Shown: one piece after another, positions 7,687-16,652 of the stretch
How the letters are laid out: every line of letters starts with the position of its first letter
Position numbering within the stretch: position 1 is the stretch's first letter
Program-made: the position numbers and the translations under genes
Assembly (NCBI RefSeq): GCF_019645855.1
Contig: NZ_CP080999.1
Location: 2,976,001 to 3,040,000 of the forward strand
Source of the DNA: Mycobacterium malmoense
GTDB taxonomy: Bacteria > Actinomycetota > Actinomycetes > Mycobacteriales > Mycobacteriaceae
Reading direction: 5' to 3'
DNA length: 64,000 nt
The notes under the pieces: generated by a model
What the model was told of the DNA's origin: nothing
Seen by the model: only the letters and a program-made list of their open reading frames with translations
Database searches by the model: none

Positions 7687-10600
7687 TCAGTCGCGATCTA
7701 ATCGCTCAATCATCTCGATAATAGTTTTGCCTGTTAGCGGATCTATCGTCTTATCTACAATATAAAAATGCGTACCCGCGGGAAACAAAATCTCGCGCTC
7801 GTCAGGGAACAACGACACAGACGAGATATCTCGTCCTGTGTTGGAAAAAATCCTGAACTCAACATTCCCAGTGAAAGCCGTAGACCGCGCCACAGCAGGA
7901 TTCGTTGTAGTACTCAGGAAAGCTTTCTCTGTAATGACTTCACCCGGTCGATATTGCGCAAGCACCTCGGGTGGAAGGTCTGTCCCCCGAGTTACTGTGC
8001 CACGATACATCGGAAGCTTTTGTAGCGCATTACTAATGGCGTCGATACGAGCATGTTGAGACGCATCCACCGCAGTGCTCCTCAACGCGTCGTTCAGGTC
8101 TAAATATCCTGTTCCAGTGTAGTCAGCCATCGCGGAGAGATCATCTGAGCTTAAGCTATCGCTGGGGTTCTGGTGATACCCACTATCGGCAGAATGATCA
8201 TTGTTGGCACCTTCGCCCCTGGGTTCGTGAGGTGTGTCGTCGCGGGGTGTCAGTTTCGATTGTCGACCGTCGAGCGGATCATCGTCGCCAGGCCGAAAGG
8301 GACCACCTTGCGGTGGCTTCGGCCGACTACCGGGAGGGCCACCATCGCCAGGCCCCCGTGGTCCAGCGCCGTGCATCGGCAGTTCGGACGGGCGACCTCC
8401 CGCGGCTGGTGCATGCGGCCCCGGCTTGGCGGCGGGCGTGGGTCGCGGTGCGTGCGCCGCGACGGGTGCCGGCTCAGTCGGGGTTCCGCTAGGCGTCGCC
8501 AGCACGCGCGGTGGGGAATGTTCAGCCACCTGTGGAATCGCCAACGGCGCTCTTTCACCCACTGCAGCGGGCACAGTCGAGAGAGGTGCGCCGGACGCGG
8601 GCGTTGAAGTCGGTTCATGTGGGCTTTCCGTCGGCACCGAACCTGGCTCGCCCGGACCACGTTCCGGCGCCGGCCCTTGTGGGTCTCCGGGCGGCTCAAA
8701 GACAGGCTCATGTGAACCCTCAGCAGGCACCGATGCCGGGTCGTGCGGACTACTTTCGGGTGCCGGGTCGTGCGGACCCCCTGCCGGTACGGACGCCGGC
8801 TCGTGCGGACCGCTCCCAGACGCGGGCTCACGCGGACCCTCTGCGGGGGGCGACATAGGTTCATGCGGACCTGCAGCCGCCGGAGTGGCCGACGTCTCTG
8901 CCGGCGGACCGCTCTGCGGTGCGTGCGCGTGCGAAGGCTCTACCGGCGCCGCGATGGGGTTATGTGGACCCGCGGCCGCCGGCGCTGACATCGGCTCATG
9001 CGTACCGCCAGCTGGCGCAGGCACTGGAGCCTCTGCCGGATCGTGTGGACCGTTCACCGGGGGCGCCGATACCGGCTCATGCGGACCGCCCCCCGGTCCG
9101 GGCGACTCGTGGGGCGTCGCCCCCGTCGCGGCGGTTGCCCCCTCAGACGCACCCGGTGCGGCGTCAGGTGGGTGTGGTGTCGCCTCGACCGGCGCCTCGA
9201 GCGGCTTGCCGGGTGGCAAGCCCACCGGGCTACCGCTAACGGGTGCGGGTTCGATCTTGGGCAGATCCCCGGTGAGGCCTTCGAGGTTTTTGCTCAGGTC
9301 GCCGCTTGTCTTGGAGATATCCGCCAAAGCGCCACGAACACCCGCGATCTCCCCGAGCTCACCGGCCGCTCTCTCAGCACGCCCCGCCGCGCCAGCAGCC
9401 TCCGCTGCTTCGGCGCCACGTGCGGCCGCCCCGGCACCGTCGGCCGCAGCGCCTGCTTCCCCCGCTCCGGGAACAAACAGCGTTGCGACGTCGAAAAGGT
9501 TTTCCCCGAACCCCAATCCCGGCCGAGCTGTACTCCAATCATCCAGGTGCAGCAACGATTTGAGCATTTGTAGGTCTGTTTTCCCGGCCTCCTGGGGGTT
9601 CAGGAAGGAATTGATCAGACTTCCCTTCCATAAGCTTTTCCCCAAGGCCGACCAGGTGGCCGCCGCGCCCTTGGGATCGAAAAGGAACCACCTTGGATCA
9701 AGGTCGGCGATGCCTTCCACCATGCCGACGGCGCCCTTGACGACACCCTCGTTCGCATTGACCCACGTGTCGAACACGGTCGCCACCGGGTTTCCGACTT
9801 CCTCACCCAAAAACTGGGTGAACTGGCCGCGCATGAATTTCTCGAATTTGACCACCAGGCCGTCGCCGACCTGCATCACCAGCTTGATTCCCTGCTCGAA
9901 CGCCCGAGCTTCGCGGCCCAAGTTGTGCAGCACGTCGTTGATGTCGCGGGCGATCTTCTTGATCTCCTCGAGCGCATCGCCTTCGAAAATCAACATCACG
10001 TCATGCACTGGATTGGCCAGCGATCCCACCCGGTGCAGCAAATCCCGGATCGCGTTCTGAGCGTGATCCACCTCGTCGGCGAAACCGTCGAGGCTGCTGG
10101 CCAGCTTCCCGCACTGCTCGCCGACATCCCCGATGCAGTTGCCGATCTGGGACAACGCCTCATCGATCTTGGCGCCCTCGGGGATCTGCTGGGCATCGAA
10201 TAGGGACTTGGAAGCATTGAGCGCGCCCCGCATCCCGGCCGCCGCAGCACCAAAACCCCGCCACCGCGCCGCCGCCGCATGCAGCCCCGGCACGTCGCCG
10301 TCGGGCCACACATCGTCGACGAACGACTCCACCACTTCCCACAGCAGCGGTGGCGGCGACCCTGGACCCCACGTCCCGGGCGGACCCGGGGCCGCGATCG
10401 TGCCCGGCTCGGCCGGCGCCTGCAACACACCGCCACCACCGCCCAGCGTCGAGGCCGCCTCGGCCCGCGAATAGTTCGACGCTCCTTGCTGTATCAGCGC
10501 CCCGCAGTGCCGGCACGCGTTAATCGCGGCCGCCGCGGCCTTCAACAGCGACCCCGCCGCATCCTGATAGCCCAGGCCGAACACCTCACCGGCCACATCA

Positions 10601-10725
10601 TGACCGGTGTTGGCCGCAAAACCCGCCGTCAATACCGTCAAACTCGCGGCCAAACCATCACCAGCGGCCACCACGGCGCTGCCCGCAGCGAACAACGCCT
10701 CCGGATCAACCGCCAGGGAAACCAC
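7687..10725 (-). CDS. CpnT-like protein with C-terminal R-S-E ADP-ribosyltransferase toxin domain
   Basis: This 1012-residue protein has three parts. Residues 1-420 resemble the N-terminal domain of M. tuberculosis CpnT (LAVDPEALFAAGSAVVAAG, the NYSRAEA segment, WPDGD...LHAAAARWR, FDVATLFVPG). CpnT is an outer-membrane channel/toxin exported with ESX help. Residues 491-840 are Pro/His/Ala-rich, with about twelve PHEP-like motifs. Residues 860-1012 match the ADPrib_exo_Tox fold: DYTGTGYLDLNDALR, YRG with Arg908, FLSTTT with Ser938, and EREILFP giving Glu976-x-Glu978, the mono-ART triad with an arginine-specific ExE signature. CpnT itself carries an NAD-glycohydrolase (TNT) there, so the tip differs. 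The start is GTG 10725, aligned to CpnT; the upstream ribosome site is weak. No esxE/esxF pair is adjacent. Confidence 0.85.
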   Translation of the reverse strand: MVSLAVDPEALFAAGSAVVAAGDGLAASLTVLTAGFAANTGHDVAGEVFGLGYQDAAGSLLKAAAAAINACRHCGALIQQGASNYSRAEAASTLGGGGGVLQAPAEPGTIAAPGPPGTWGPGSPPPLLWEVVESFVDDVWPDGDVPGLHAAAARWRGFGAAAAGMRGALNASKSLFDAQQIPEGAKIDEALSQIGNCIGDVGEQCGKLASSLDGFADEVDHAQNAIRDLLHRVGSLANPVHDVMLIFEGDALEEIKKIARDINDVLHNLGREARAFEQGIKLVMQVGDGLVVKFEKFMRGQFTQFLGEEVGNPVATVFDTWVNANEGVVKGAVGMVEGIADLDPRWFLFDPKGAAATWSALGKSLWKGSLINSFLNPQEAGKTDLQMLKSLLHLDDWSTARPGLGFGENLFDVATLFVPGAGEAGAAADGAGAAARGAEAAEAAGAAGRAERAAGELGEIAGVRGALADISKTSGDLSKNLEGLTGDLPKIEPAPVSGSPVGLPPGKPLEAPVEATPHPPDAAPGASEGATAATGATPHESPGPGGGPHEPVSAPPVNGPHDPAEAPVPAPAGGTHEPMSAPAAAGPHNPIAAPVEPSHAHAPQSGPPAETSATPAAAGPHEPMSPPAEGPREPASGSGPHEPASVPAGGPHDPAPESSPHDPASVPAEGSHEPVFEPPGDPQGPAPERGPGEPGSVPTESPHEPTSTPASGAPLSTVPAAVGERAPLAIPQVAEHSPPRVLATPSGTPTEPAPVAAHAPRPTPAAKPGPHAPAAGGRPSELPMHGAGPRGPGDGGPPGSRPKPPQGGPFRPGDDDPLDGRQSKLTPRDDTPHEPRGEGANNDHSADSGYHQNPSDSLSSDDLSAMADYTGTGYLDLNDALRSTAVDASQHARIDAISNALQKLPMYRGTVTRGTDLPPEVLAQYRPGEVITEKAFLSTTTNPAVARSTAFTGNVEFRIFSNTGRDISSVSLFPDEREILFPAGTHFYIVDKTIDPLTGKTIIEMIERLDRD
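8206..9255 (-). repeat. Pro/His-rich degenerate repeat segment coding PHEP-like motifs
   Basis: The middle of the CpnT-like toxin gene (residues about 491-840) codes an irregular array of PHEP, PHDP, THEP, SHEP and PREP tetrapeptides, spaced 9-15 residues apart in Pro/Ala/Gly-rich sequence. CpnT has a Pro-rich linker at the same place between channel and toxin. The array may be a flexible, histidine-bearing tether and is likely to vary in length between strains. Confidence 0.7.
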
Positions 10726-10832
10726 GCGCAAAATTCTCGCCCAGGTCCTCGCGCGCCGCCATTCACCCAAACGCCGCCAAGCTACCCAGGACCGGCTAGC
10801 GCCACAACTCACTCATCCACACCAAGGGCCTG

Positions 10833-11960
10833 TCAGGCCACGGGCACCACGACCAGTTCGTGCGGGCGGCTGTTGACGGCCAGGGCGCCGTCTTCGGTCA
10901 CGACGACGATGTCCTCGATGCGGGCACCCCACCGGCCCGGAAAGTAGATGCCCGGCTCGATGGAAAAGGCCATGCCCGCGGTCAGCAGCAAGTCATTGCC
11001 GGCGACGATGTAGGGCTCTTCGTGAACCGACAGCCCGATGCCGTGCCCGGTGCGGTGCACGAAAAACTCCGCGAGCCCGGCCTCGGCCAGCACGTTGCGG
11101 GCGGCGGCGTCGACCTGCTCGGCGGTCACTCCGGGGCGGACGGCATCAAAGGCCGCACGCTGGGCTCGTTGCAGCACCGAATACTGCTGTGCCACATTGT
11201 GTTTGGGATCCCCGATGCTGTAGGTGCGCGTGGAGTCGGAGTGGTAGCCGGGCTCATATGCGCCGCCGATGTCGACGACGACGATGTCACCGACCTGCAG
11301 TTCTCGATCCGAATAGCCGTGATGCGGGTCGGCGGCGTGCGAGCCAGAGCCAACGATGATGAACGACACTTCCGAATGCCCTTCGGCGACAATCGCTTCG
11401 GCGATGTCGGCGGCGACGTCGGCCTCGGTGCGGCCCGGGCGCAGGAACTCCGGGACGCGGGCATGCACCCGGTCGATGGCCGCACCGGCCTTGCGCAGCG
11501 CGTCGATCTCGCATTCCTCCTTGATCATCCGCAGCCCGCTCAGCACGTCGGTGGCCAGTATCGGTAGTACGCCAAACACACCGGCCAACGGCAACAGGTG
11601 CAGCGCGGGCATGGAATCGGTGACGGCGGTCGCGGGAAGGCCGCCACCCAAGGCGTCGCTCACCAACCGGTATGGGTCGTCGCCATCGACCCAATCCCGC
11701 ACCGCCAGGCCCAGTTCCGCGGCGGCCGAATCCTTCAGCGAGGCCAGCTCCAGCCGCGGCACCACGACCGTCGGGTCGCCGGAGGCGGGCAACACCAGCG
11801 CGGTGAGCCTCTCGAACGTCTGCGCGCGCGAGCCGATGAGGTAGCGCAGGTCGTAGCCCGGGGTGATCACCAGCCCGGTGAGGCCGGCGTGGGCGGTCGC
11901 CGCAGCCGCGGCGGTCAGGCGACGCACATACACTCCCGCGTCGAATCGGTGAGCATCCAT
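10833..11960 (-). CDS. pepE: Xaa-Pro dipeptidase/aminopeptidase PepE (M24 family)
   Basis: A 375-residue cytosolic metallopeptidase that cleaves Xaa-Pro bonds. An N-terminal creatinase-like domain (about 1-130) precedes the pita-bread catalytic domain. Metal ligands are visible as Asp in VVVDIGG, Asp in HSDSTRTY, His in HRTGHGIGL, Glu in SIEPGIY and Glu in ARIEDIV. It corresponds to Rv2089c. The ATG at 11960 is supported by a TAGCCT -10 element seven bases upstream, suggesting a leaderless transcript. It is divergent from the exonuclease gene, as in M. tuberculosis. Confidence 0.95.
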   Translation of the reverse strand: MDAHRFDAGVYVRRLTAAAAATAHAGLTGLVITPGYDLRYLIGSRAQTFERLTALVLPASGDPTVVVPRLELASLKDSAAAELGLAVRDWVDGDDPYRLVSDALGGGLPATAVTDSMPALHLLPLAGVFGVLPILATDVLSGLRMIKEECEIDALRKAGAAIDRVHARVPEFLRPGRTEADVAADIAEAIVAEGHSEVSFIIVGSGSHAADPHHGYSDRELQVGDIVVVDIGGAYEPGYHSDSTRTYSIGDPKHNVAQQYSVLQRAQRAAFDAVRPGVTAEQVDAAARNVLAEAGLAEFFVHRTGHGIGLSVHEEPYIVAGNDLLLTAGMAFSIEPGIYFPGRWGARIEDIVVVTEDGALAVNSRPHELVVVPVA

Positions 11961-11967
11961 GCCGGCC

Positions 11968-11973
11968 AGGCTA
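11968..11973 (-). promoter_or_regulatory. -10 element TAGCCT, predicted leaderless start of pepE
   Basis: Read on the minus strand, TAGCCT is followed by seven bases and then the pepE ATG. In mycobacteria a TANNNT -10 this close places transcription start on the start codon. Confidence 0.5.
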
Positions 11974-12015
11974 ACCGCGCAAGTCGACGGTGGGCGACGT
12001 GAGACCATAGCCGGC

Positions 12016-12999
12016 ATGCCCGCGCCCGTAGGCCCGCCGAATGGCGACCCGCCACTCGTGCTGCTCGACGGCGCCAGCATGTGGTTCCGCTCGTACTTCG
12101 GGGTGCCGTCGTCGATCACCGCCCCCGACGGCCGGCCCGTCAACGCCGTGCGCGGATTCCTCGACTCGATGGCCGTGGTGATCACCCAACAGCGGCCCGG
12201 CCGGCTGGTGGTGTGCCTCGACCTGGATTGGCGGCCGCAATTCCGGGTGGACCTCATCCCGTCCTATAAGGCGCATCGCATAGCCGAGCCGGAGCCGGAA
12301 GGCACGCCCGACGTCGAGGAAGTGCCCGACGAGCTGACACCGCAGGTCGACATGATCATGGAGCTGCTGGACGCTTTCGGGATCCCGACGGCGGGCGCAC
12401 CCGGGTTCGAAGCCGACGACGTGCTGGGCACGCTGGCGGCGCGGGAACGCAGTAGCCCGGTCGTCGTGGTCAGCGGAGATCGCGACCTGTTGCAGGTGGT
12501 AGCCGACGATCCCGTCCCGGTTCGGGTGCTCTACCTGGGCCGCGGGCTGACCAAAGCCACCTTGTTCGGCCCCGCCGAAGTGGCCGAAACCTATGGCGTG
12601 CCGAAGGATCGGGCGGGGCTGGCCTACGCCGAACTGGCGCTGTTGCGCGGCGATCCGTCCGACGGCCTGCCGGGTGTGCCGGGCATCGGTGAGAAGACGG
12701 CGGCTACCCTGCTGGCCCAGCACGGCTCGCTGGATCAGATCCTGGCCGCGGCCCACGACCCAAAGTCCAAGATGGCCAAGGGTTTACGGATGAAACTGCT
12801 GGCCGCGACCGACTACATCGAGGCCGCTGGCCCGGTGGTGCGGGTGGCCACCGACGCGCCGGTCACGCTGTCGACGCCCACCGACGCGCTACCGCTGGCG
12901 GCCGCCGACCCGCAACGCACCGCCAAGCTGGCCACCGAGCTGGGCGTCGGGTCGCCGATCGCCCGCCTGCAGAAAGCGCTCGACAAGCTGCCCGCGTGA
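12016..12999 (+). CDS. 5'-3' exonuclease, PolI N-terminal domain type (Rv2090-like)
   Basis: This 327-residue protein is a stand-alone version of the flap/5' nuclease domain of DNA polymerase I. It has the N-terminal LLDGASMWFRSYFG and YKAHR motifs, the acidic metal cluster around FEADDVLGTLA and SGDRDLLQV, and the helix-hairpin-helix segment LRGDPSDGLPGVPGIGEKTAATLL. It probably removes RNA primers or flaps during repair and replication alongside PolA. It corresponds to Rv2090. ATG 12016 is preferred over an in-frame start 19 codons earlier, which would overlap the divergent pepE. It ends two bases before the end of the converging DUF4333 gene. Confidence 0.93.
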   Translation: MPAPVGPPNGDPPLVLLDGASMWFRSYFGVPSSITAPDGRPVNAVRGFLDSMAVVITQQRPGRLVVCLDLDWRPQFRVDLIPSYKAHRIAEPEPEGTPDVEEVPDELTPQVDMIMELLDAFGIPTAGAPGFEADDVLGTLAARERSSPVVVVSGDRDLLQVVADDPVPVRVLYLGRGLTKATLFGPAEVAETYGVPKDRAGLAYAELALLRGDPSDGLPGVPGIGEKTAATLLAQHGSLDQILAAAHDPKSKMAKGLRMKLLAATDYIEAAGPVVRVATDAPVTLSTPTDALPLAAADPQRTAKLATELGVGSPIARLQKALDKLPA

Positions 13000-13000
13000 A

Positions 13001-13738
13001 CTATTGCGGCCGGCCGACCTCGTAGGTGCCCTTGTTGTCCTGGAAGGTCACCGTCACACGCTTCTGGGCGCCGTCGATGCTGACGTCGCAGTCGAACGTG
13101 GCGCCCTTCTTGACGGTGGGATCTTGGCCGTGGTTGCACTTGACGTCTTTGACGTTCTTGGCGCCGTAGCCGTTGGTTTCGTCGCTGAGGATCTGCTGAA
13201 CACCGGCCTGAGCCTTGTTGATGTCCAGTTTGGTGGTGACGAAGAACCCGGGCTGCCAGAAACCGAGCACCAGCACGACCGCGATGAGCAGAAGGGCGAT
13301 CGCCCCGATCACACCGCCGATCAGCGCGGCCGAGCGTTTCTTACCCGGTTGTTCGTAGGGCGGGTATTGCGGCGGGTATTGGCCGGGCTGACCATACTGC
13401 CCGGGCTGAGCGTACTGGCCGGGTTGACCGTACTGGCCGGGTTGACCGTACTGGCCAGGCTGGCCGTACTGCCCCGGCTGACCATATTGCCCGGGCTGAC
13501 CGTATTGGCCGGGTTGGCCGTAGCCGGGCTGCGGGTACTGCTGCGGGTATGCCTGCTCGGTCGGCTGCTGGTACTGCGGATACTCGACGGGCGGCGTATA
13601 CGCCGGCGCCTGCCACGTCGACTCCTGGGCCGACTGCTGCCAGGGCGATCCCACCTGGGTCGGTTCCGAGGACTGATCGCCACCCTGGCCCGGCGGTTGC
13701 CACTGCTGGCCCGGGTCCGATCCCTGCGGTCCGCTCAT
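13001..13738 (-). CDS. DUF4333 membrane protein with Gln-Pro-Gly-Tyr repeats (Rv2091c-like)
   Basis: A 245-residue protein with three parts. Residues 1-132 are a cytoplasmic Gln/Pro/Tyr/Gly-rich tail containing eight tandem GQPGQY units (residues 74-121). One membrane helix is at about 137-160. The extracytoplasmic DUF4333 domain holds a likely disulfide pair (VKCNHG and FDCDVS). The family is restricted to actinobacteria and its biochemical role is unknown; such tails occur on proteins at the mycobacterial growth pole or in signalling complexes. A clear ribosome site (CAGGAG) precedes ATG 13738. It is downstream of helY in the same direction and equivalent to Rv2091c. Confidence 0.88.
   Translation of the reverse strand: MSGPQGSDPGQQWQPPGQGGDQSSEPTQVGSPWQQSAQESTWQAPAYTPPVEYPQYQQPTEQAYPQQYPQPGYGQPGQYGQPGQYGQPGQYGQPGQYGQPGQYGQPGQYAQPGQYGQPGQYPPQYPPYEQPGKKRSAALIGGVIGAIALLLIAVVLVLGFWQPGFFVTTKLDINKAQAGVQQILSDETNGYGAKNVKDVKCNHGQDPTVKKGATFDCDVSIDGAQKRVTVTFQDNKGTYEVGRPQ
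13376..13519 (-). repeat. Eight tandem 18-bp units coding GQPGQY
   Basis: The sequence coding residues 74-121 of the DUF4333 protein is an 18-bp tandem array, eight copies with third-position differences. One copy has Ala for Gly. It keeps frame, so copy-number change would only lengthen or shorten the tail. Confidence 0.8.
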
Positions 13739-13799
13739 CGTTTCTCCTGAGTCCCCTTGCGTCTTGGTCGAGCTGATTTAACCGTAGCTCGGGCCCAGC

Positions 13800-16553
13800 C
13801 TACCCGGCGTCAACTGCGACGACGCCGCGCCGGACGTCATTGATGGCACGCTTGGCGGTCGCCCGCAGCTCGGCATCCGGCGCGGCGTTGCGAACCTGGT
13901 CCAACAGGTCGAGCACCTGGCGACACCACCGCACGAAGTCCCCCGCCGATAACGGCGAACCGGCACCGGTCACGTCGGCGGCGGCCAGCGCCGCGGCCAG
14001 ATCCCCGGTCCGGGCCCAGCGATAAATGACATGAACGAAACCGTCGTCGGGTTCACGACTGGGGGCGATCCGGTGCGCCTGCTCGTCGGCGCGCAGCGCG
14101 GTGGACAGCCTCAACGTCTGCTGCAACGCCTGCCGCAATCGCTGGGTGGGCACCTCGGCCGCAAATGCCGCACCGGGACCGTCACCGCCCCGGGCCTCGT
14201 ACAGTACCGCCGAGACCACCGCCGCAAGCTCGGCCGGTTTCAAGCCCGCCCACGCGCCGGTGCGTAGGCATTCGGCGATCAACAGGTCGCTCTCGCTGTA
14301 GATGCGGGCCAGCAACCGGCCGTCGTCGGTGACGTGCGGATCGGTGGCCGAGCCTTCGATGAAGTCGCGCTCGGTGAGCAGCCCGACGATCCGGTCGAAC
14401 GTGCGGGCCAGCGAGTTGGTGGCGGCGGCCACCTTCTTCTCCAGCTGCGCATTGTCGCGTTCGATGCGCAGGTAGCGCTCGGCCTGGCGGATCCGGTCCT
14501 CGAGGTTGGAAGTGTTGTGTGCGGGATGACGACGCAGCTGCGACCGCAACGACGCCAGCTCCGGGTCGTGGAACGCGCCATCCTTGTCCCCGGTGGGGCC
14601 GCGACGGCCGGCCGGAATAGTCAGTCCGGCGGCCGCGGATCGCAGCGCCGACGCCAGATCGCGCCGGACCCGCGGCTGGCGGTGCTCGACCCGCTTGGGC
14701 AACGACATCGACCCGACGGGGGCCGACGCACCCGAATAGTCCGCCGACGAGATCCGCCCCGCCCATCGGTGTTCGGTGAGCACCAGCGGCCGCGGGTCGG
14801 AGCTGTCGCGGGCGGACTCCAGCACCACCGCCAGGCCACCGCGGCGGCCGTGGGTGATGTTGATGATGTCGCCTCGACGCAGCGCGGCCAGCGCATCGCT
14901 GGCCGCCAGCCGTCGTTGTAGCCGCGACGCGCGGGACTGGGCGCGTTCCATTTCGGAGATCCGCGCGCGCAGCCGGGCGTATTCGAGGATCGGCGCTTCG
15001 GGTCCGCCCAGCTCGGCGGCGATCTCGTGCATCATCCGTTTGCCCCGGTCGATGCCGCGGACCAGGCCGACGACGGAGCGATCGGCCTGGTACTGGGCGA
15101 ACGACTGCTCCAGCAGTTGATGCGCCTGCTCGGGGCCCATCCGGTGCACCAGGTTGATCGTCATGTTGTACGACGGGGCAAACGAGCTGCGCAGCGGGAA
15201 GGTGCGGGTGGAGGCCAGGCCGGCCACCGCGGACGGTTCCGTGGTCTCTTCGCTGGGGTTCCACAGCACCACCGCGTGGCCTTCGACGTCGATGCCGCGC
15301 CTGCCGGCGCGGCCGGTCAGCTGGGTGTACTCACCGGGTGTCAGCGGCACGTGCTGCTCGCCGTTGAATTTCACCAGCCGCTCCAGCACCACCGTGCGCG
15401 CGGGCATGTTGATGCCCAGCGCCAAGGTTTCGGTGGCGAACACCGCCTTGACCAGGCCGGCCGTAAACAGCTCCTCGACCGTGTGCCGGAACGCCGGCAG
15501 CATCCCGGCGTGGTGGGCCGCCAAGCCGCGCATCAGCCCTTCCCGCCACTCGTAGTAGCCGAGCACCGCCAGGTCGGCGTCGGCGAGATCACCGCAGCGG
15601 TGGTCGATCACCTCGGCGATCTGTGCCCGCTCCTCCTCGGTGGTCAGCCGCAGCGGAGACCGCAAACACTGGCCGACCGCGGCGTCACACCCGGCCCGGG
15701 AGAACACGAAGGTGATCACCGGCAACAGCCCTTGGGAATCCAGGGTCGCGATCACCTCCGGCCGCGCGGGCGGCCGGTAGAAGCGCGGTCGCCCGGGACC
15801 ACCTCGTCCCCCACGTCCGTGTCGAGGCTGCCAGTCCGACATCCGGTCGGCCTCGCGGCGATGCGCGATGTGACGCAGCAGGTCCGGGTTGACCCGCGGC
15901 TCACGGGTGGCGCCCGGTTGATCGCTGCCGTAGTCGAACAGGTCGAACAGACGCTTGCCCACTAAGACGTGTTGCCACAGCGGCACGGGCCGGTGCTCGT
16001 CGACAACCACGGCCGTGTCGCCACGGACGGCCTGGATCCAGCCGCCGAATTCCTCGGCGTTGCTCACGGTCGCCGACAGGCTGACCACCCGCACCTCGTC
16101 GGGCAGGTGCAGGATCACCTCCTCCCACACCGGGCCCCGCATCCGGTCGGCCAGGAAGTGCACCTCGTCCATCACCACGTACGAAAGCCCTTGCAGCGCA
16201 GGCGAATCGGCGTAGAGCATGTTGCGCAGCACTTCGGTGGTCATCACCACCACGGGCGCGTCGGCGTTCACCGACAGGTCGCCGGTCAACAGCCCGATCC
16301 GGTCGCGGCCGTAGCGGGCGGTCAGGTCGGTGTGCTTCTGGTTGCTCAGGGCCTTGAGCGGTGTCGTGTAGAAGCACTTGCCGCCGGCAGCCAGCGCCAG
16401 GTGGACGGCGAACTCGCCGACCACCGTCTTGCCGGCGCCGGTCGGCGCGCAGACCAGCACGCCGTGGCCTTGTTCGAGCGCCGCGCAGGCCCGCCGCTGA
16501 AAGTCGTCGAGCGCAAAGGGCAGCTCCGCGGTGAACCGGGCCAGCTCGGTCAC
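13800..16553 (-). CDS. helY: ATP-dependent DEAD/H-box helicase HelY
   Basis: A 917-residue SF2 helicase of the Ski2/Mtr4-like group, corresponding to HelY (Rv2092c). Motif I is CAPTGAGKTVV and motif II is the DEVH box (MDEVHFLADRM). SATVSN is motif III, and the C-terminal helicase half includes GINMPARTVV and QLTGRAGRRGID. The remaining C-terminus (about 560-917) matches the DSHCT-type region. It is expected to unwind RNA or DNA in RNA processing or repair. GTG 16553 is chosen because the family begins VTELARFTAELPF; an ATG 14 codons upstream is possible. It follows tatC by 99 bases. Confidence 0.93.
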   Translation of the reverse strand: MTELARFTAELPFALDDFQRRACAALEQGHGVLVCAPTGAGKTVVGEFAVHLALAAGGKCFYTTPLKALSNQKHTDLTARYGRDRIGLLTGDLSVNADAPVVVMTTEVLRNMLYADSPALQGLSYVVMDEVHFLADRMRGPVWEEVILHLPDEVRVVSLSATVSNAEEFGGWIQAVRGDTAVVVDEHRPVPLWQHVLVGKRLFDLFDYGSDQPGATREPRVNPDLLRHIAHRREADRMSDWQPRHGRGGRGGPGRPRFYRPPARPEVIATLDSQGLLPVITFVFSRAGCDAAVGQCLRSPLRLTTEEERAQIAEVIDHRCGDLADADLAVLGYYEWREGLMRGLAAHHAGMLPAFRHTVEELFTAGLVKAVFATETLALGINMPARTVVLERLVKFNGEQHVPLTPGEYTQLTGRAGRRGIDVEGHAVVLWNPSEETTEPSAVAGLASTRTFPLRSSFAPSYNMTINLVHRMGPEQAHQLLEQSFAQYQADRSVVGLVRGIDRGKRMMHEIAAELGGPEAPILEYARLRARISEMERAQSRASRLQRRLAASDALAALRRGDIINITHGRRGGLAVVLESARDSSDPRPLVLTEHRWAGRISSADYSGASAPVGSMSLPKRVEHRQPRVRRDLASALRSAAAGLTIPAGRRGPTGDKDGAFHDPELASLRSQLRRHPAHNTSNLEDRIRQAERYLRIERDNAQLEKKVAAATNSLARTFDRIVGLLTERDFIEGSATDPHVTDDGRLLARIYSESDLLIAECLRTGAWAGLKPAELAAVVSAVLYEARGGDGPGAAFAAEVPTQRLRQALQQTLRLSTALRADEQAHRIAPSREPDDGFVHVIYRWARTGDLAAALAAADVTGAGSPLSAGDFVRWCRQVLDLLDQVRNAAPDAELRATAKRAINDVRRGVVAVDAG

Positions 16554-16652
16554 GCCGCTGCCCGCTGGCGCGAGGGTGCGCAGTTGTACGCCCATATCGG
16601 CGTGTCGCGGTACAAACACGCACCGTCGCGCCGAGGGGAGCGCCAAGCGGGC

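Noticed and set aside
8206..9255. Repeats in the toxin gene as a possible CRISPR array
   Set aside because: Spacing is irregular, units are short and degenerate, and the stretch is translated in frame; there are no cas genes.
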